DNA from: Serratia ficaria | GTDB taxonomy: Bacteria; Pseudomonadota; Gammaproteobacteria; Enterobacterales; Enterobacteriaceae | Assembly: GCF_900187015.1 (NCBI RefSeq) | Contig: NZ_LT906479.1 | Location: 1,674,001-1,738,000 of the forward strand | Reading direction: 5' to 3' | DNA length: 64,000 nucleotides | Shown: in pieces, positions 10,945-19,928 of the stretch | Layout: each line of letters begins with the position of its first letter | How positions within the stretch are numbered: position 1 is the stretch's first letter | Position numbers and translations under genes: made by a program | The notes under the pieces: model-generated | Told to the model about the DNA's origin: nothing | The model's input: only the letters and a program-made list of their open reading frames with translations | Database searches by the model: none

Positions 10945-12972
10945 TTATTTCACCTGCATGCCCGGCTGTGCGCCGCTGTCCGGGCTGAGCAGGAAGATTT
11001 CTTTCCCGCCCGGGCCGGCCGCCATCACCATGCCTTCAGAGATGCCGAAGCGCATTTTACGCGGCGCCAGGTTGGCCACCATGATGGTCAAACGGCCTTC
11101 CAGCGCTTTCGGGTCCGGATAGGCCGAGCGAATGCCGGAGAAGATCTGGCGCGACTCGCCGCCCAGATCCAGCTGCAGCTTCAGCAGCTTGTCGGAGCCT
11201 TCGACAAAATCGGCGCTCTTGATCAACGCGATGCGCATGTCCACCTTGGCGAAATCGTCGAAGCTGATGGTGTCCTGGATAGGATCGTCGGCCAGCGGGC
11301 CGGTCGCCGGTGTGGCGGCGATCATGTCTTCTTTCGACGCGCCGACCATTTCGTTGACCTTGTCCAGATCGATACGGTTGAACAGGGCCTTGAACGCGTT
11401 GACCTGGTGACCCAGCAGCGGCTGCGGGATGGCGTCCCAGCTCAGTTCGCTGTTGAGGAAGGCCTCGGCGCGCTCGGTCAGCGCCGGCAGCACCGGCTTC
11501 AGGTAGGTCATCAGCACGCGGAACAGGTTGATGCCCATCGAGCAGATGGCCTGCAGATCGGCGTCGCGGCCTTCTTGCTTCGCCACCACCCACGGTGCCT
11601 GTTCGTCCACGTAGCGGTTGGCCAGATCGGCCAGCGCCATGATTTCGCGGATCGCGCGGCTGGACTCGCGGCTGGCGTAGGCGTCTGCGATGCTTTCCGC
11701 CGCGTCGACGAAGGTCTGGTACAGCGCCGGATCGGCCAGTTTGTCGGCCAGCTGGCCGCCGAAACGCTTGCTGATAAAGCCGGCGTTGCGCGAAGCCAGG
11801 TTAACCACCTTGTTGACGATGTCGGCGTTCACGCGCTGCACGAAGTCTTCCAGGTTAAGGTCGATATCGTCGATGCGCGAAGACAGCTTGGCGGCGTAGT
11901 AATAGCGCAGGCAGTCGGCATCCAGGTGCTGCAGGTAGGTGCCGGCCTTGATAAAGGTGCCGCGCGATTTGGACATCTTGGCGCCGTTCACCGTGACGTA
12001 ACCGTGCACGAACAGGTTGGTCGGCTTGCGGAAATTGCTGCCTTCCAGCATCGCCGGCCAGAACAGGCTGTGGAAGTAGACGATATCCTTGCCGATAAAG
12101 TGATACAGCTCGGTGCTGGAGTCTTTGCGCCAGAATTCGTCGAAGTCCAGATCGCCGCGCTTGTCGCACAGGTTCTTGAACGAGCCCATGTAGCCGATAG
12201 GCGCATCCAGCCAGACGTAGAAGTATTTGCCCGGCGCGTCCGGGATTTCAAAGCCGAAGTAAGGCGCATCGCGGGAGATGTCCCACTGCTGCAGGCCGGA
12301 CTCGAACCACTCCTGCATCTTGTTCGCCACCTGCTCCTGCAGCGCGCCGGAACGGGTCCAGGCCTGCAGCATTTCGCTGAACGACGGCAGATCGAAGAAG
12401 AAGTGTTCGGAGTCGCGCATCACCGGCGTGGCGCCGGACACCACGGATTTCGGATCGATAAGCTCGGTCGGGCTGTAGGTCGCGCCGCACACTTCGCAGT
12501 TATCGCCGTATTGATCCGGCGACTTGCACTTCGGACAGGTGCCCTTCACGAAACGGTCGGGCAGGAACATGCCTTTCTCCGGATCGTACAGCTGGGAGAT
12601 GGTGCGGTTCTTGATAAAGCCGTTTTCTTTCAGGCGACCGTAGATCAGGTTAGACAGCTCGCGGTTTTCATCGCTGTGGGTCGAATGATAGTTGTCATAG
12701 CTGATGCCAAACCCGGCGAAGTCCTGTTGGTGCTCCCGGCTCATTTCCGCGATCATTTCTTCCGGCTTCACGCCCAGCTGCTGCGCTTTCAGCATGATCG
12801 GCGTGCCGTGCGCGTCGTCCGCACAGATGAAATGAACTTCGTGGCCGCGCATTCGTTGGTAACGAACCCAGATATCCGCCTGGATGTGCTCGAGCATGTG
12901 GCCGAGATGGATGGAACCATTTGCGTACGGTAGCGCGCACGTCACCAATAATTTTTTCGCGACTTGAGCCAT
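10945..12972 (-). CDS. metG: Methionyl-tRNA synthetase MetG
   Basis: Class I aminoacyl-tRNA synthetase that charges tRNA-Met, cytosolic and essential. At 675 residues it is the long dimeric type. The HIGH-like motif HLGH is in [14 protein letters not shown] (about residues 15-28), zinc-binding cysteines are in [25 protein letters not shown] spacing near residues 145-165, and KMSKS is in [10 protein letters not shown] near residue 333. The C-terminal tRNA-binding/dimerisation OB domain is visible from [20 protein letters not shown] onward. It is divergent from mrp, as in E. coli, with a 159-base shared upstream region. Confidence 0.98.
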   Translation of the reverse strand: MAQVAKKLLVTCALPYANGSIHLGHMLEHIQADIWVRYQRMRGHEVHFICADDAHGTPIMLKAQQLGVKPEEMIAEMSREHQQDFAGFGISYDNYHSTHSDENRELSNLIYGRLKENGFIKNRTISQLYDPEKGMFLPDRFVKGTCPKCKSPDQYGDNCEVCGATYSPTELIDPKSVVSGATPVMRDSEHFFFDLPSFSEMLQAWTRSGALQEQVANKMQEWFESGLQQWDISRDAPYFGFEIPDAPGKYFYVWLDAPIGYMGSFKNLCDKRGDLDFDEFWRKDSSTELYHFIGKDIVYFHSLFWPAMLEGSNFRKPTNLFVHGYVTVNGAKMSKSRGTFIKAGTYLQHLDADCLRYYYAAKLSSRIDDIDLNLEDFVQRVNADIVNKVVNLASRNAGFISKRFGGQLADKLADPALYQTFVDAAESIADAYASRESSRAIREIMALADLANRYVDEQAPWVVAKQEGRDADLQAICSMGINLFRVLMTYLKPVLPALTERAEAFLNSELSWDAIPQPLLGHQVNAFKALFNRIDLDKVNEMVGASKEDMIAATPATGPLADDPIQDTISFDDFAKVDMRIALIKSADFVEGSDKLLKLQLDLGGESRQIFSGIRSAYPDPKALEGRLTIMVANLAPRKMRFGISEGMVMAAGPGGKEIFLLSPDSGAQPGMQVK

Positions 12973-13131
12973 AGTGAGAACTTGCTTTCTGTAATAAATA
13001 AAAGGGCCTTCGATGTTAACCGATCGCGCCCCTCGCTGCTAGGGCGGTTTCTTGCAGGTTGTACGCGCCAGCCGCCCGGCAGTTCTGATATGCTTAGCCG
13101 GAAGCTACCCATTCAAAATCAAGGAGCCGGG

Positions 13132-14244
13132 ATGAACGCTAAATCCCCCGAGCAGACCAACCCCGAAGTTCTGCGTGCCCTGGTGACCGGAGTACTGGCC
13201 GCCTTTGAACACCCGACGTTGAAAAATAACCTGACCGCGCTGAAGGCCATCCATCACTGCGCGCTGCTGGACGACGTGCTGCATATCGAACTGACCATGC
13301 CGTTCGCCTGGCAGAGCGGCTTTGAGGCGCTGCAAGAGCGCGTCAGCGCCGAGCTGCTGCGCGTGACCGGCGCCGGCGCCATCGACTGGAAGCTGAAGCA
13401 GGATATCGTCACCCTCAAGCGCGCCAACGATCAGCCCGGCATCAAGGGCGTGCGCAACATCATCGCCGTCAGCTCCGGCAAGGGCGGGGTGGGGAAATCC
13501 AGCACCGCCGTTAACCTGGCGCTGGCGCTGGCCGCCGAAGGCGCCAAGGTCGGCATCCTGGACGCCGACATCTATGGCCCGTCGATCCCCAACATGCTGG
13601 GCACCGAACACGAGCGCCCGACGTCGCCGGACGGCCAGCACATGGCGCCGATCATGGCGCACGGCCTGGCGACCAACTCCATCGGCTACCTGGTCACCGA
13701 CGATAACGCCATGGTGTGGCGCGGCCCGATGGCCAGCAAGGCGCTGATGCAGCTGCTGCAGGACACGCTGTGGCCGGATCTGGATTACCTGGTGCTGGAC
13801 ATGCCGCCGGGCACCGGCGATATCCAGCTGACGCTGTCGCAAAACATTCCGGTGACCGGCGCGCTGGTGGTGACCACCCCGCAGGACATCGCGCTGCTGG
13901 ACGCCGCCAAGGGCATCGTGATGTTCGAAAAGGTGCATGTGCCGGTATTGGGCATCGTGGAGAACATGAGCGTGCATATTTGCAGCAACTGCGGTCACCA
14001 CGAACCGGTCTTCGGCACCGGCGGGGCGGAAAAGCTGGTGAAGAAATACAACAGCCGCCTGCTGGGGCAAATGCCGCTGCATATCTCGCTGCGTGAAGAT
14101 TTGGATCGCGGCGCGCCGACGGTGATCAGCCGCCCGGACAGCGAGTTCGCCGAGATGTATCGCCAGCTCGCCGGCCGCGTCGCCGCGCAGATGTACTGGC
14201 AAGGGGATGCGATCCCGACGGAGATTTCGTTCCGCGCGCTGTAA
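13132..14244 (+). CDS. mrp: Iron-sulfur cluster carrier ATPase Mrp (ApbC)
   Basis: P-loop ATPase of the Mrp/Nbp35 family that carries and delivers Fe-S clusters in the cytosol. The N-terminal MIP18-type domain (about 1-95) is followed by the deviant Walker A GKGGVGKSS at residues 116-124. LVLDMPPGTGD is the Walker B/switch region, and the paired cysteines C284 and C287 in ICSNCGHH are the conserved cluster-binding pair. The 370 residues match the E. coli length. The frame is open upstream to 12964, but I chose the ATG at 13132 because AAGGAG lies six bases before it and the upstream part overlaps metG. It is divergent from metG and ends in a terminator. Confidence 0.96.
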   Translation: MNAKSPEQTNPEVLRALVTGVLAAFEHPTLKNNLTALKAIHHCALLDDVLHIELTMPFAWQSGFEALQERVSAELLRVTGAGAIDWKLKQDIVTLKRANDQPGIKGVRNIIAVSSGKGGVGKSSTAVNLALALAAEGAKVGILDADIYGPSIPNMLGTEHERPTSPDGQHMAPIMAHGLATNSIGYLVTDDNAMVWRGPMASKALMQLLQDTLWPDLDYLVLDMPPGTGDIQLTLSQNIPVTGALVVTTPQDIALLDAAKGIVMFEKVHVPVLGIVENMSVHICSNCGHHEPVFGTGGAEKLVKKYNSRLLGQMPLHISLREDLDRGAPTVISRPDSEFAEMYRQLAGRVAAQMYWQGDAIPTEISFRAL

Positions 14245-14256
14245 GGCGCCGAAAGC

Positions 14257-14284
14257 AAAAACCGGCCAGTTGGCCGGTTTTTTA
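14257..14284 (+). terminator. Terminator after mrp
   Basis: Stem AAACCGGCCA at 14259-14268 pairs with TGGCCGGTTT at 14271-14280 and is followed by a T-run. It has A-rich sequence on the other side, so it could also end the converging PAP2 gene at 14285. Confidence 0.85.
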
Positions 14285-14914
14285 TTAGAGCTGCGGCGTC
14301 TGCCGATGCAGATCCGCCCGAGTATAGGGGCGCTCGATATGCGCCAGCGCGGTGGCGATATGTTCCAGCAGGCCCTGCGTCGGCGCCGGCTGCCGTTGGC
14401 CCATCAAGGCCAGCGGCACCGCCAGCGTAACGGCGATCTGCGGCCAGGAGAGCTGCGGGCGAGGTTTGCCGCGCTGCAGCCACAGAAACAGCGTGCTGGC
14501 CAGATAGCCTAAAATCAGTCCGCTGATCACTTCAGAAGGGGAGTGCACGTGGATAGCCAGCCGCGACATCCCGATAGTGAGGGGCAAGAGCAAACCGGCG
14601 ACCAGAGCCAGGCTGCGCAGCGGATGGGTGAAGCGCCCGGTCAGCGCCCACAGCAACGGGGGCCAGATGCTGGCGGCAAGCGCCGAATGCCCGCTGAAGC
14701 CGGTGAAATCATAACGTTCGCTGCCGATGCCCCAGCCCATAAAGGCCAATTTTGACAGGCAGACTATCCCGCCGGCGCAGCCGAAGATCAGCGCCCATTG
14801 CCAGCCGGCGGTTCGGGTGGCGCGAGGAATGGCCAACACGGCAAAAAGAATCAGCGAGCACGGCAGCAGCAGCATGCTGTCGCCAAAAAAAGTCAGAAAA
14901 TACCAATCCAGCAC
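14285..14914 (-). CDS. PAP2-family membrane phosphatase
   Basis: Inner-membrane protein of the type 2 phosphatidic acid phosphatase superfamily, whose members dephosphorylate lipid phosphates such as undecaprenyl pyrophosphate or phosphatidylglycerol phosphate. GFSGHSALAAS is the second motif with its catalytic histidine. GMSRLAIHVHSPSE fits the third motif (SR, five residues, H, three residues, acidic), with Glu in place of the usual Asp. The first motif (K, six residues, RP) is not convincing. About six membrane segments. I prefer a GTG start at 14914 (209 residues), since CGGAG lies six bases upstream; the longer reading begins with a Cys/Arg-rich stretch that looks non-coding. The substrate is unknown. 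Confidence 0.75.
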   Translation of the reverse strand: MLDWYFLTFFGDSMLLLPCSLILFAVLAIPRATRTAGWQWALIFGCAGGIVCLSKLAFMGWGIGSERYDFTGFSGHSALAASIWPPLLWALTGRFTHPLRSLALVAGLLLPLTIGMSRLAIHVHSPSEVISGLILGYLASTLFLWLQRGKPRPQLSWPQIAVTLAVPLALMGQRQPAPTQGLLEHIATALAHIERPYTRADLHRQTPQL

Positions 14915-15147
14915 ATCAATCTCCGGTGAACGAGGGTAACGCCCAAAATTGGGGCCCGAGCCAGCGCAGCAGTGTAACCTGCTCGCGTAGATCGCCATAG
15001 GCGCAGTAATCTTAAACTTTGTCGCGCCGGCCAGGGCTAAATAGGCGTGCAGCCGATAATATAGAGTGGCGCAAAGCCGGCTGACTCCCTATAATTGTCG
15101 CGTTTTAGTTCCCCCCCTTCACACTACGAAATCAGGTCTTTAATTTT

Positions 15148-15789
15148 ATGACTGACAAGCCGCATCAGTGCGTCATTATTGGTATAGCTGGCGCATCTGC
15201 CTCCGGAAAAAGCCTCATTGCCAGTACGTTATATCGCGAACTCCGCGACCAGGTCGGCGATGAACATATCGGCGTGATACCAGAAGACAGTTATTACAAA
15301 GACCAAACGCATCTGACCATGGAAGAACGGGTCAAAACCAACTACGATCACCCGAGCGCCATGGACCACAACCTGCTGTTCCAGCACCTGCAAATGCTGA
15401 AATCAGGCAAGGCGATAGAACTGCCGCTGTACAGCTATACCGAACATACGCGCAAAAAAGAGACCGTTCACCTGGAGCCAAAAAAGGTGATTATTCTGGA
15501 AGGGATCCTGCTGTTGACGGATATCCGTCTGCGTCAGGAGATGAACTTCTCGATCTTCGTCGATACCCCGCTGGATATTTGCCTGATGCGCCGCATGAAG
15601 CGCGACGTGAATGAACGCGGCCGTTCGATGGATTCGGTGATGGCTCAATATCAGAAAACCGTGCGTCCAATGTTCCTGCAGTTTATTGAACCTTCCAAGC
15701 AGTATGCCGACATTATCGTGCCGCGCGGCGGCAAGAACCGCATTGCGATCGATATTCTGAAAGCCAAAATCAGTCAATTCTTTGAATAA
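15148..15789 (+). CDS. udk: Uridine/cytidine kinase Udk
   Basis: Pyrimidine salvage kinase that phosphorylates uridine and cytidine with a nucleoside triphosphate. The P-loop GASASGKS is at residues 15-22. [12 protein letters not shown] and [12 protein letters not shown] are substrate-binding regions of the family, and LEGILLLTD and [13 protein letters not shown] follow. The 213 residues match E. coli Udk. A TATAAT at 15090-15095 lies about 50 bases upstream and could be the -10 element, though no good -35 is seen. It begins the udk-dcd-asmA series, in the same order as E. coli. Confidence 0.97.
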   Translation: MTDKPHQCVIIGIAGASASGKSLIASTLYRELRDQVGDEHIGVIPEDSYYKDQTHLTMEERVKTNYDHPSAMDHNLLFQHLQMLKSGKAIELPLYSYTEHTRKKETVHLEPKKVIILEGILLLTDIRLRQEMNFSIFVDTPLDICLMRRMKRDVNERGRSMDSVMAQYQKTVRPMFLQFIEPSKQYADIIVPRGGKNRIAIDILKAKISQFFE

Positions 15790-15800
15790 AGCCGCTTCAT

Positions 15801-15825
15801 GGCCGGAAAACCCGTATTTCCGGCC
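15801..15825 (+). promoter_or_regulatory. Hairpin between udk and dcd
   Basis: Perfect 9-bp stem, GGCCGGAAA with TTTCCGGCC (15801-15809, 15817-15825), and a seven-base loop. There is no T-run, so it is more likely an mRNA-processing or pausing hairpin than an efficient terminator, allowing readthrough to dcd. Confidence 0.5.
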
Positions 15826-15918
15826 TGCGGCCAACTATTTGCGCCCCGGCGTAGACCTTTCGCCCGTTGTGTGGCAATTTTTGTGTAGTTACGCGCTTTG
15901 CTTTGATGGAGAAAAGAA

Positions 15919-16500
15919 ATGAGACTGTGCGACCGCGATATAGAAGCCTGGCTGGATAGCGAAAAACTGGTGATTTCACCGCGTCCGCCGATTGAGCGCA
16001 TTAACGGGGCCACAGTGGATGTCCGTTTGGGCAACCAGTTCCGCGTGTTTCGCGGCCATACCGCCGCCTTTATCGATCTTAGCGGGCCAAAAGACGAAGT
16101 CAGCGCCGCGCTGGACCGCGTGATGAGCGATGAAATCGTGCTGCCGGAAGGCGAGGCTTTCTTCCTGCACCCGGGGGAATTGGCGTTGGCGGTTACGCTC
16201 GAGTCCGTGACGCTGCCGAACGATTTGGTCGGCTGGCTGGACGGCCGCTCTTCGCTGGCGCGCCTGGGGCTGATGGTGCACGTCACCGCACACCGCATCG
16301 ATCCCGGCTGGCAGGGCCGTATCGTGCTGGAGTTCTATAATTCAGGTAAGTTGCCGCTGGCGTTACGCCCGGGCATGTTGATCGGCGCGTTGAGTTTTGA
16401 ACCCTTGTCCGGACCGGCCGACAGGCCATACAACAGCCGGCAGGATGCCAAATACCGCGATCAGCAGGGTGCAGTGGCCAGTCGAATCGACAAGGACTAA
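15919..16500 (+). CDS. dcd: dCTP deaminase Dcd
   Basis: Homotrimeric enzyme that deaminates dCTP to dUTP, the main route to dTTP in enteric bacteria. The 193 residues equal the E. coli length. Signature motifs are [30 protein letters not shown] and [17 protein letters not shown]; the last holds the catalytic glutamate. The start follows GGAGAAAAGAA. It sits between udk and asmA, so two adjacent genes act in pyrimidine metabolism. Confidence 0.97.
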   Translation: MRLCDRDIEAWLDSEKLVISPRPPIERINGATVDVRLGNQFRVFRGHTAAFIDLSGPKDEVSAALDRVMSDEIVLPEGEAFFLHPGELALAVTLESVTLPNDLVGWLDGRSSLARLGLMVHVTAHRIDPGWQGRIVLEFYNSGKLPLALRPGMLIGALSFEPLSGPADRPYNSRQDAKYRDQQGAVASRIDKD

Positions 16501-16544
16501 CGGCGCCGCAAGCACGGCCGCTGTGGCGCTGACAAGAGGGTGGC

Positions 16545-18380
16545 ATGAGAAGACTACTGACGACATTGGTGATTTTGCTGGTTGTGTTGGTTGCGGGAAT
16601 GTCCGCGCTGGTGCTGTTGGTGAATCCGAATGATTTTCGCGCTTATATGGTCAAGAAGGTCGAGCAGAAAAGCGGTTATCAGCTGACGCTCGAAGGCGAC
16701 CTGCGCTGGCACATCTGGCCGCAGTTGAGCATTTTGGCCGGCCGTATGACGCTGACTGCGCCGGGCGCCCAGGCGCCGGTGGTGAGCGCTGACAACATGC
16801 GCCTCGACGTCAAGCTGTTGCCGCTGTTGTCGCACCAGCTGTTTGTCAAACAGGTGATGCTGAAGAACGCCGTCGTTCGCCTCACCCCGGACAGCGAAGA
16901 GCAATCCAACGTCGACGCGCCCATCGCGCCGGCCGGCAAAGGCGGCGAGTCCGTGGACACGCCGTGGAAATTCGACATCGATAATCTGCGGGTGGTGGAC
17001 AGCCTGCTGATTTGGCAGCGGGCCGATAACGAGCAGATCAACGTCAGGGACATCAACCTCAGCCTGCAGCAAAATGACAAGCGTCAGGCGCAGATGGAGC
17101 TGTCCAGCCGGGTGAATCGCGATCAGCGCGATTTGACCTTCACCCTGGCGGCCGATATCGATCTGCAGCAATACCCACGCCAGATCGGCGCTAAGGTGAC
17201 CCGGTTCAATTACCAGCTGGCGGGCGCCGACATCCTGAACGGCGGCATCAAAGGCGAGGGCAGCGCCGAGGTGGCCTATCAGCAAACGCCGCGGAAAATC
17301 GCGCTCAACCAACTGAACGTCAGCGCCAATGACAGCCAGTTTGCCGGCGATGTCAGCGCCAGCCTGGATGACATCCCCACCTACGTGCTGAATCTGACGT
17401 CGTCCCATCTCGATCTCGATGCGCTCTCCGGCTGGCAGTCCAGCGCCGGCTCGCCGGAACAGCGCCAGACGATGACCTTCGCGCCGGTGATCGCCAGCCA
17501 GGCGGACGATCGGCAACAAAATCTCGACGCGCTGCACGATTTCAATGCGCAGCTCAATCTGCAGGCCGCCCAACTGACCTATCGCGGCCTGAGCATCGCC
17601 CAACTAGACGTTCAGGCCGACAACCAGCATGGGCTGTTGACGCTGCATAAACTTTCGGGCCAGGTGGCCGGCGGGGATTTCTCTCTGCCCGGCTCGCTGG
17701 ATGCGCGCGGCGCCAAACCGGTTATCGCGGTGCAGCCGGTGGTGAAGCAGGTTGAACTGGGCACGGTGCTCAAGGCCTTTGACATGCCGCAGGTGATGAC
17801 CGGCAAGTTCAGCCTGCAAGGGGAGCTGACCGGCGATCGCCTGACGGCGCAGTCTTTTGAACATCGTTGGCGCGGCACCGCCCGCTTGGCGATGCAGGAC
17901 GCGCAGCTGCACGGCCTGAATATTCAGCAGCTGATTCAGCAGGCGGTGGCGCGCAACGACGCCAGCGTGCGCGGGCAGGACCAATATCCGCGTTATACCG
18001 AGGTTAAACAGCTGGCGGCGCAGGCCAGCCTGGCGCAGGGGACGGTCAAAATCAGCGAGATGAACGCGGAGTCTTCGCTGCTGAATCTGAACGGCGGCGG
18101 CACCGTCGATATGCCGGGCAAGCAGTGCGACATGGCGCTCAACGTACGGGTGACCGGCGGTTGGCAGGGGCGCGGCGAACTGATCGAGCAGCTGCAGAAA
18201 ACGCCGATCCCGTTACGGGTATATGGCCCATGGAACCAGCTTAACTATCAGCTGCAGGTCGATCAGGTGCTGCGCAAGACGCTGCAGAACCGGGCCAAGG
18301 ATGCGTTGAACAAATGGGCCGAAAAGAACAAGGAATCGCGCGAAGGCCAGGACCTGAAAAAACTGCTCGATAAGCTTTAA
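16545..18380 (+). CDS. asmA: AsmA, outer-membrane assembly/lipid-transport family protein
   Basis: Large periplasmic protein held in the inner membrane by one N-terminal segment (about residues 3-26, LLTTLVILLVVLVAGMSALVLLV). It is the founder of the AsmA-like family, whose larger relatives (TamB, YhdP) move phospholipids to the outer membrane. The 611-residue chain has the N-terminal repeat-beta-groove region starting FRAYMVKKVEQKSGYQLTLEGDL and a C-terminal domain with GGGTVDMPGKQCDMALNVRVTG. E. coli AsmA loss affects OmpF assembly and LPS levels. It starts 44 bases after dcd, conserved with E. coli, so co-transcription is likely. Confidence 0.95.
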   Translation: MRRLLTTLVILLVVLVAGMSALVLLVNPNDFRAYMVKKVEQKSGYQLTLEGDLRWHIWPQLSILAGRMTLTAPGAQAPVVSADNMRLDVKLLPLLSHQLFVKQVMLKNAVVRLTPDSEEQSNVDAPIAPAGKGGESVDTPWKFDIDNLRVVDSLLIWQRADNEQINVRDINLSLQQNDKRQAQMELSSRVNRDQRDLTFTLAADIDLQQYPRQIGAKVTRFNYQLAGADILNGGIKGEGSAEVAYQQTPRKIALNQLNVSANDSQFAGDVSASLDDIPTYVLNLTSSHLDLDALSGWQSSAGSPEQRQTMTFAPVIASQADDRQQNLDALHDFNAQLNLQAAQLTYRGLSIAQLDVQADNQHGLLTLHKLSGQVAGGDFSLPGSLDARGAKPVIAVQPVVKQVELGTVLKAFDMPQVMTGKFSLQGELTGDRLTAQSFEHRWRGTARLAMQDAQLHGLNIQQLIQQAVARNDASVRGQDQYPRYTEVKQLAAQASLAQGTVKISEMNAESSLLNLNGGGTVDMPGKQCDMALNVRVTGGWQGRGELIEQLQKTPIPLRVYGPWNQLNYQLQVDQVLRKTLQNRAKDALNKWAEKNKESREGQDLKKLLDKL

Positions 18381-18387
18381 CCGCCCG

Positions 18388-18412
18388 GATGCGGGCCTTT
18401 GCGGCCCGCATC
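18388..18412 (+). promoter_or_regulatory. Hairpin after asmA
   Basis: Perfect 10-bp stem GATGCGGGCC/GGCCCGCATC (18388-18397, 18403-18412) with a five-base loop just past the asmA stop. No T-run follows, so any termination would be inefficient. Confidence 0.5.
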
Positions 18413-18450
18413 GCCTGGGGGTCGCCCGCCAATAATTTCCTGACGTTACC

Positions 18451-18464
18451 TTGATGAAGGTCAT
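18451..18464 (+). promoter_or_regulatory. Candidate FNR-type site upstream of dcuC
   Basis: TTGAT, GAAG, GTCAT matches 8 of 10 defined positions of the FNR consensus (TTGAT, four bases, ATCAA). It lies about 80 bases before dcuC. E. coli dcuC is activated by FNR under anaerobiosis, so the context fits. Single visual match; no mapped promoter. Confidence 0.4.
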
Positions 18465-18542
18465 GACCGCCCGCGCCGAGATTGTGCAGAGTAGCGCCTC
18501 ATGATGCGCTCACGCGCGAAAGAACGAACAAGCTGAGGAAAT

Positions 18543-19901
18543 ATGATAGAACTTCTGATTGGCGCCGCAGTGGCGGCCGGCGTTGGCCGCTATATCATCA
18601 AAGGCTATTCGGCGACCGGGGTTCTGCTGGTGGGCGGCCTGCTGTTGCTGGCCATCAGCGCCCTGATGGGGAAAAGGCTGCTGCCGGCCGGCGCGACCTC
18701 GACCGGCTGGAGCGCCACCGATATCATCGAGTACGTCAAAATCCTGCTGATGAGCCGCGGCGGCGACCTTGGCATGATGATCATGATGCTGTGCGGATTC
18801 GCCGCGTACATGACGCATATCGGCGCCAACGACGTGGTGGTGAAGCTGGCTTCGCGGCCGCTGCAGATGATCAACTCCCCCTATCTGCTGATGGTGGCGG
18901 CCTACTTTGTCGCCTGCCTGATGTCGTTGGCGGTGTCTTCCGCCACCGGACTGGGGGTGCTGCTGATGGCGACGCTGTTCCCGCTGATGGTTAACGTCGG
19001 CATCAGCCGCGGCGCCGCGGCCGCCATTTGCGCCTCACCGGCCGCCATTATTCTGGCGCCCACCTCGGGCGACGTGGTGCTGGCCGCCAAGGCGGCGGAG
19101 ATGCCGCTGGTCGATTTCGCCTTTAAAACCACCTTGCCGATCTCGATTGCGGCCATCGTCTGCATGGCGGTCGCGCATTATTTCTGGCAGCGCCACCTCG
19201 ACAGAAAGAACGATGAACAGCATCACATCATGGACGTCAGCGAAATCACCACGCATGCGCCGGGCTTCTACGCCATTTTGCCGTTTACCCCGATCCTCGG
19301 CGTGCTGGTATTCGACGGCAAGTGGGGGCCGGAGCTGCATATCATTACGGTGCTGGTCGGCTGCATGCTGCTGGCGGCGCTGATCGAGTTCGCGCGCAGC
19401 TTCAGCGCCAAACAGGTATTCAGCGGATTGGAAGTGGCCTACCGCGGCATGGCGGATGCCTTCGCCAGCGTGGTGATGCTGCTGGTGGCGGCGGGCGTAT
19501 TCGCCCAGGGGTTGAGCACCGTCGGCTTTATCAGCGGCCTGATCGGCCTGGCCCAGTCGTTTGGCACCGGCGGCCTGATTATGATGCTGGTGCTGGTGGT
19601 GATTACCATGCTGGCGGCGATGACGACCGGTTCCGGCAATGCCCCTTTCTACGCCTTTGTGGAGCTGATCCCCAAACTGGCGGCGCAAATGGGCGTCAAC
19701 CCGGCTTATCTGGTGATCCCGATGCTGCAGGCTTCCAACCTGGGGCGCACGCTGTCGCCGGTTTCCGGCGTGGTGGTGGCGGTGTCCGGCATGGCGAAAA
19801 TTTCACCCTTTGAGGTGGTGAAACGCACGTCGGTGCCGGTGATAGTCGGTTTGATCGTGGTGATTGTGGCGACGGAGCTGCTGGTTCCGCAGCATCCGTA
19901 A
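18543..19901 (+). CDS. dcuC: Anaerobic C4-dicarboxylate transporter DcuC
   Basis: Inner-membrane carrier that mainly exports succinate during anaerobic fermentation and can exchange fumarate and succinate. The 452 residues contain about 12 membrane segments. Long stretches match E. coli DcuC: ARYIIKGYSATGVL-type start, YVKILLMSRGGDLGMMIMM, CASPAAIILAPTSGDVVLAA, TTGSGNAPFYAFVELIPKL and LQASNLGRTLSPVSGVVVAV. In E. coli dcuC lies elsewhere; here it is inserted between asmA and yegH. A candidate FNR box sits upstream. It converges with yegH across 27 bases containing a short GC hairpin. Confidence 0.95.
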   Translation: MIELLIGAAVAAGVGRYIIKGYSATGVLLVGGLLLLAISALMGKRLLPAGATSTGWSATDIIEYVKILLMSRGGDLGMMIMMLCGFAAYMTHIGANDVVVKLASRPLQMINSPYLLMVAAYFVACLMSLAVSSATGLGVLLMATLFPLMVNVGISRGAAAAICASPAAIILAPTSGDVVLAAKAAEMPLVDFAFKTTLPISIAAIVCMAVAHYFWQRHLDRKNDEQHHIMDVSEITTHAPGFYAILPFTPILGVLVFDGKWGPELHIITVLVGCMLLAALIEFARSFSAKQVFSGLEVAYRGMADAFASVVMLLVAAGVFAQGLSTVGFISGLIGLAQSFGTGGLIMMLVLVVITMLAAMTTGSGNAPFYAFVELIPKLAAQMGVNPAYLVIPMLQASNLGRTLSPVSGVVVAVSGMAKISPFEVVKRTSVPVIVGLIVVIVATELLVPQHP

Positions 19902-19906
19902 TGGCG

Positions 19907-19923
19907 GCCGGGCGATGCCCGGC
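19907..19923. terminator. Short hairpin between convergent dcuC and yegH
   Basis: A 7-bp stem GCCGGGC/GCCCGGC around a GAT loop fills the 27-base gap between two convergent stops. There is no T-run on either strand; it may act as a weak bidirectional stop. Confidence 0.4.
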
Positions 19924-19928
19924 ACCTG

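Noticed and set aside
10882..12933. Long open frame of 683 codons on the plus strand opposite metG
   Set aside because: It lies entirely antisense to the clear MetG frame. Its translation is low-complexity and rich in H, Q, R, V and D, as expected for a complement-strand shadow of a GC-rich gene.
19907..19923. GC hairpin between dcuC and yegH as a strong terminator
   Set aside because: It has no T-run on either strand; kept only as a weak candidate.
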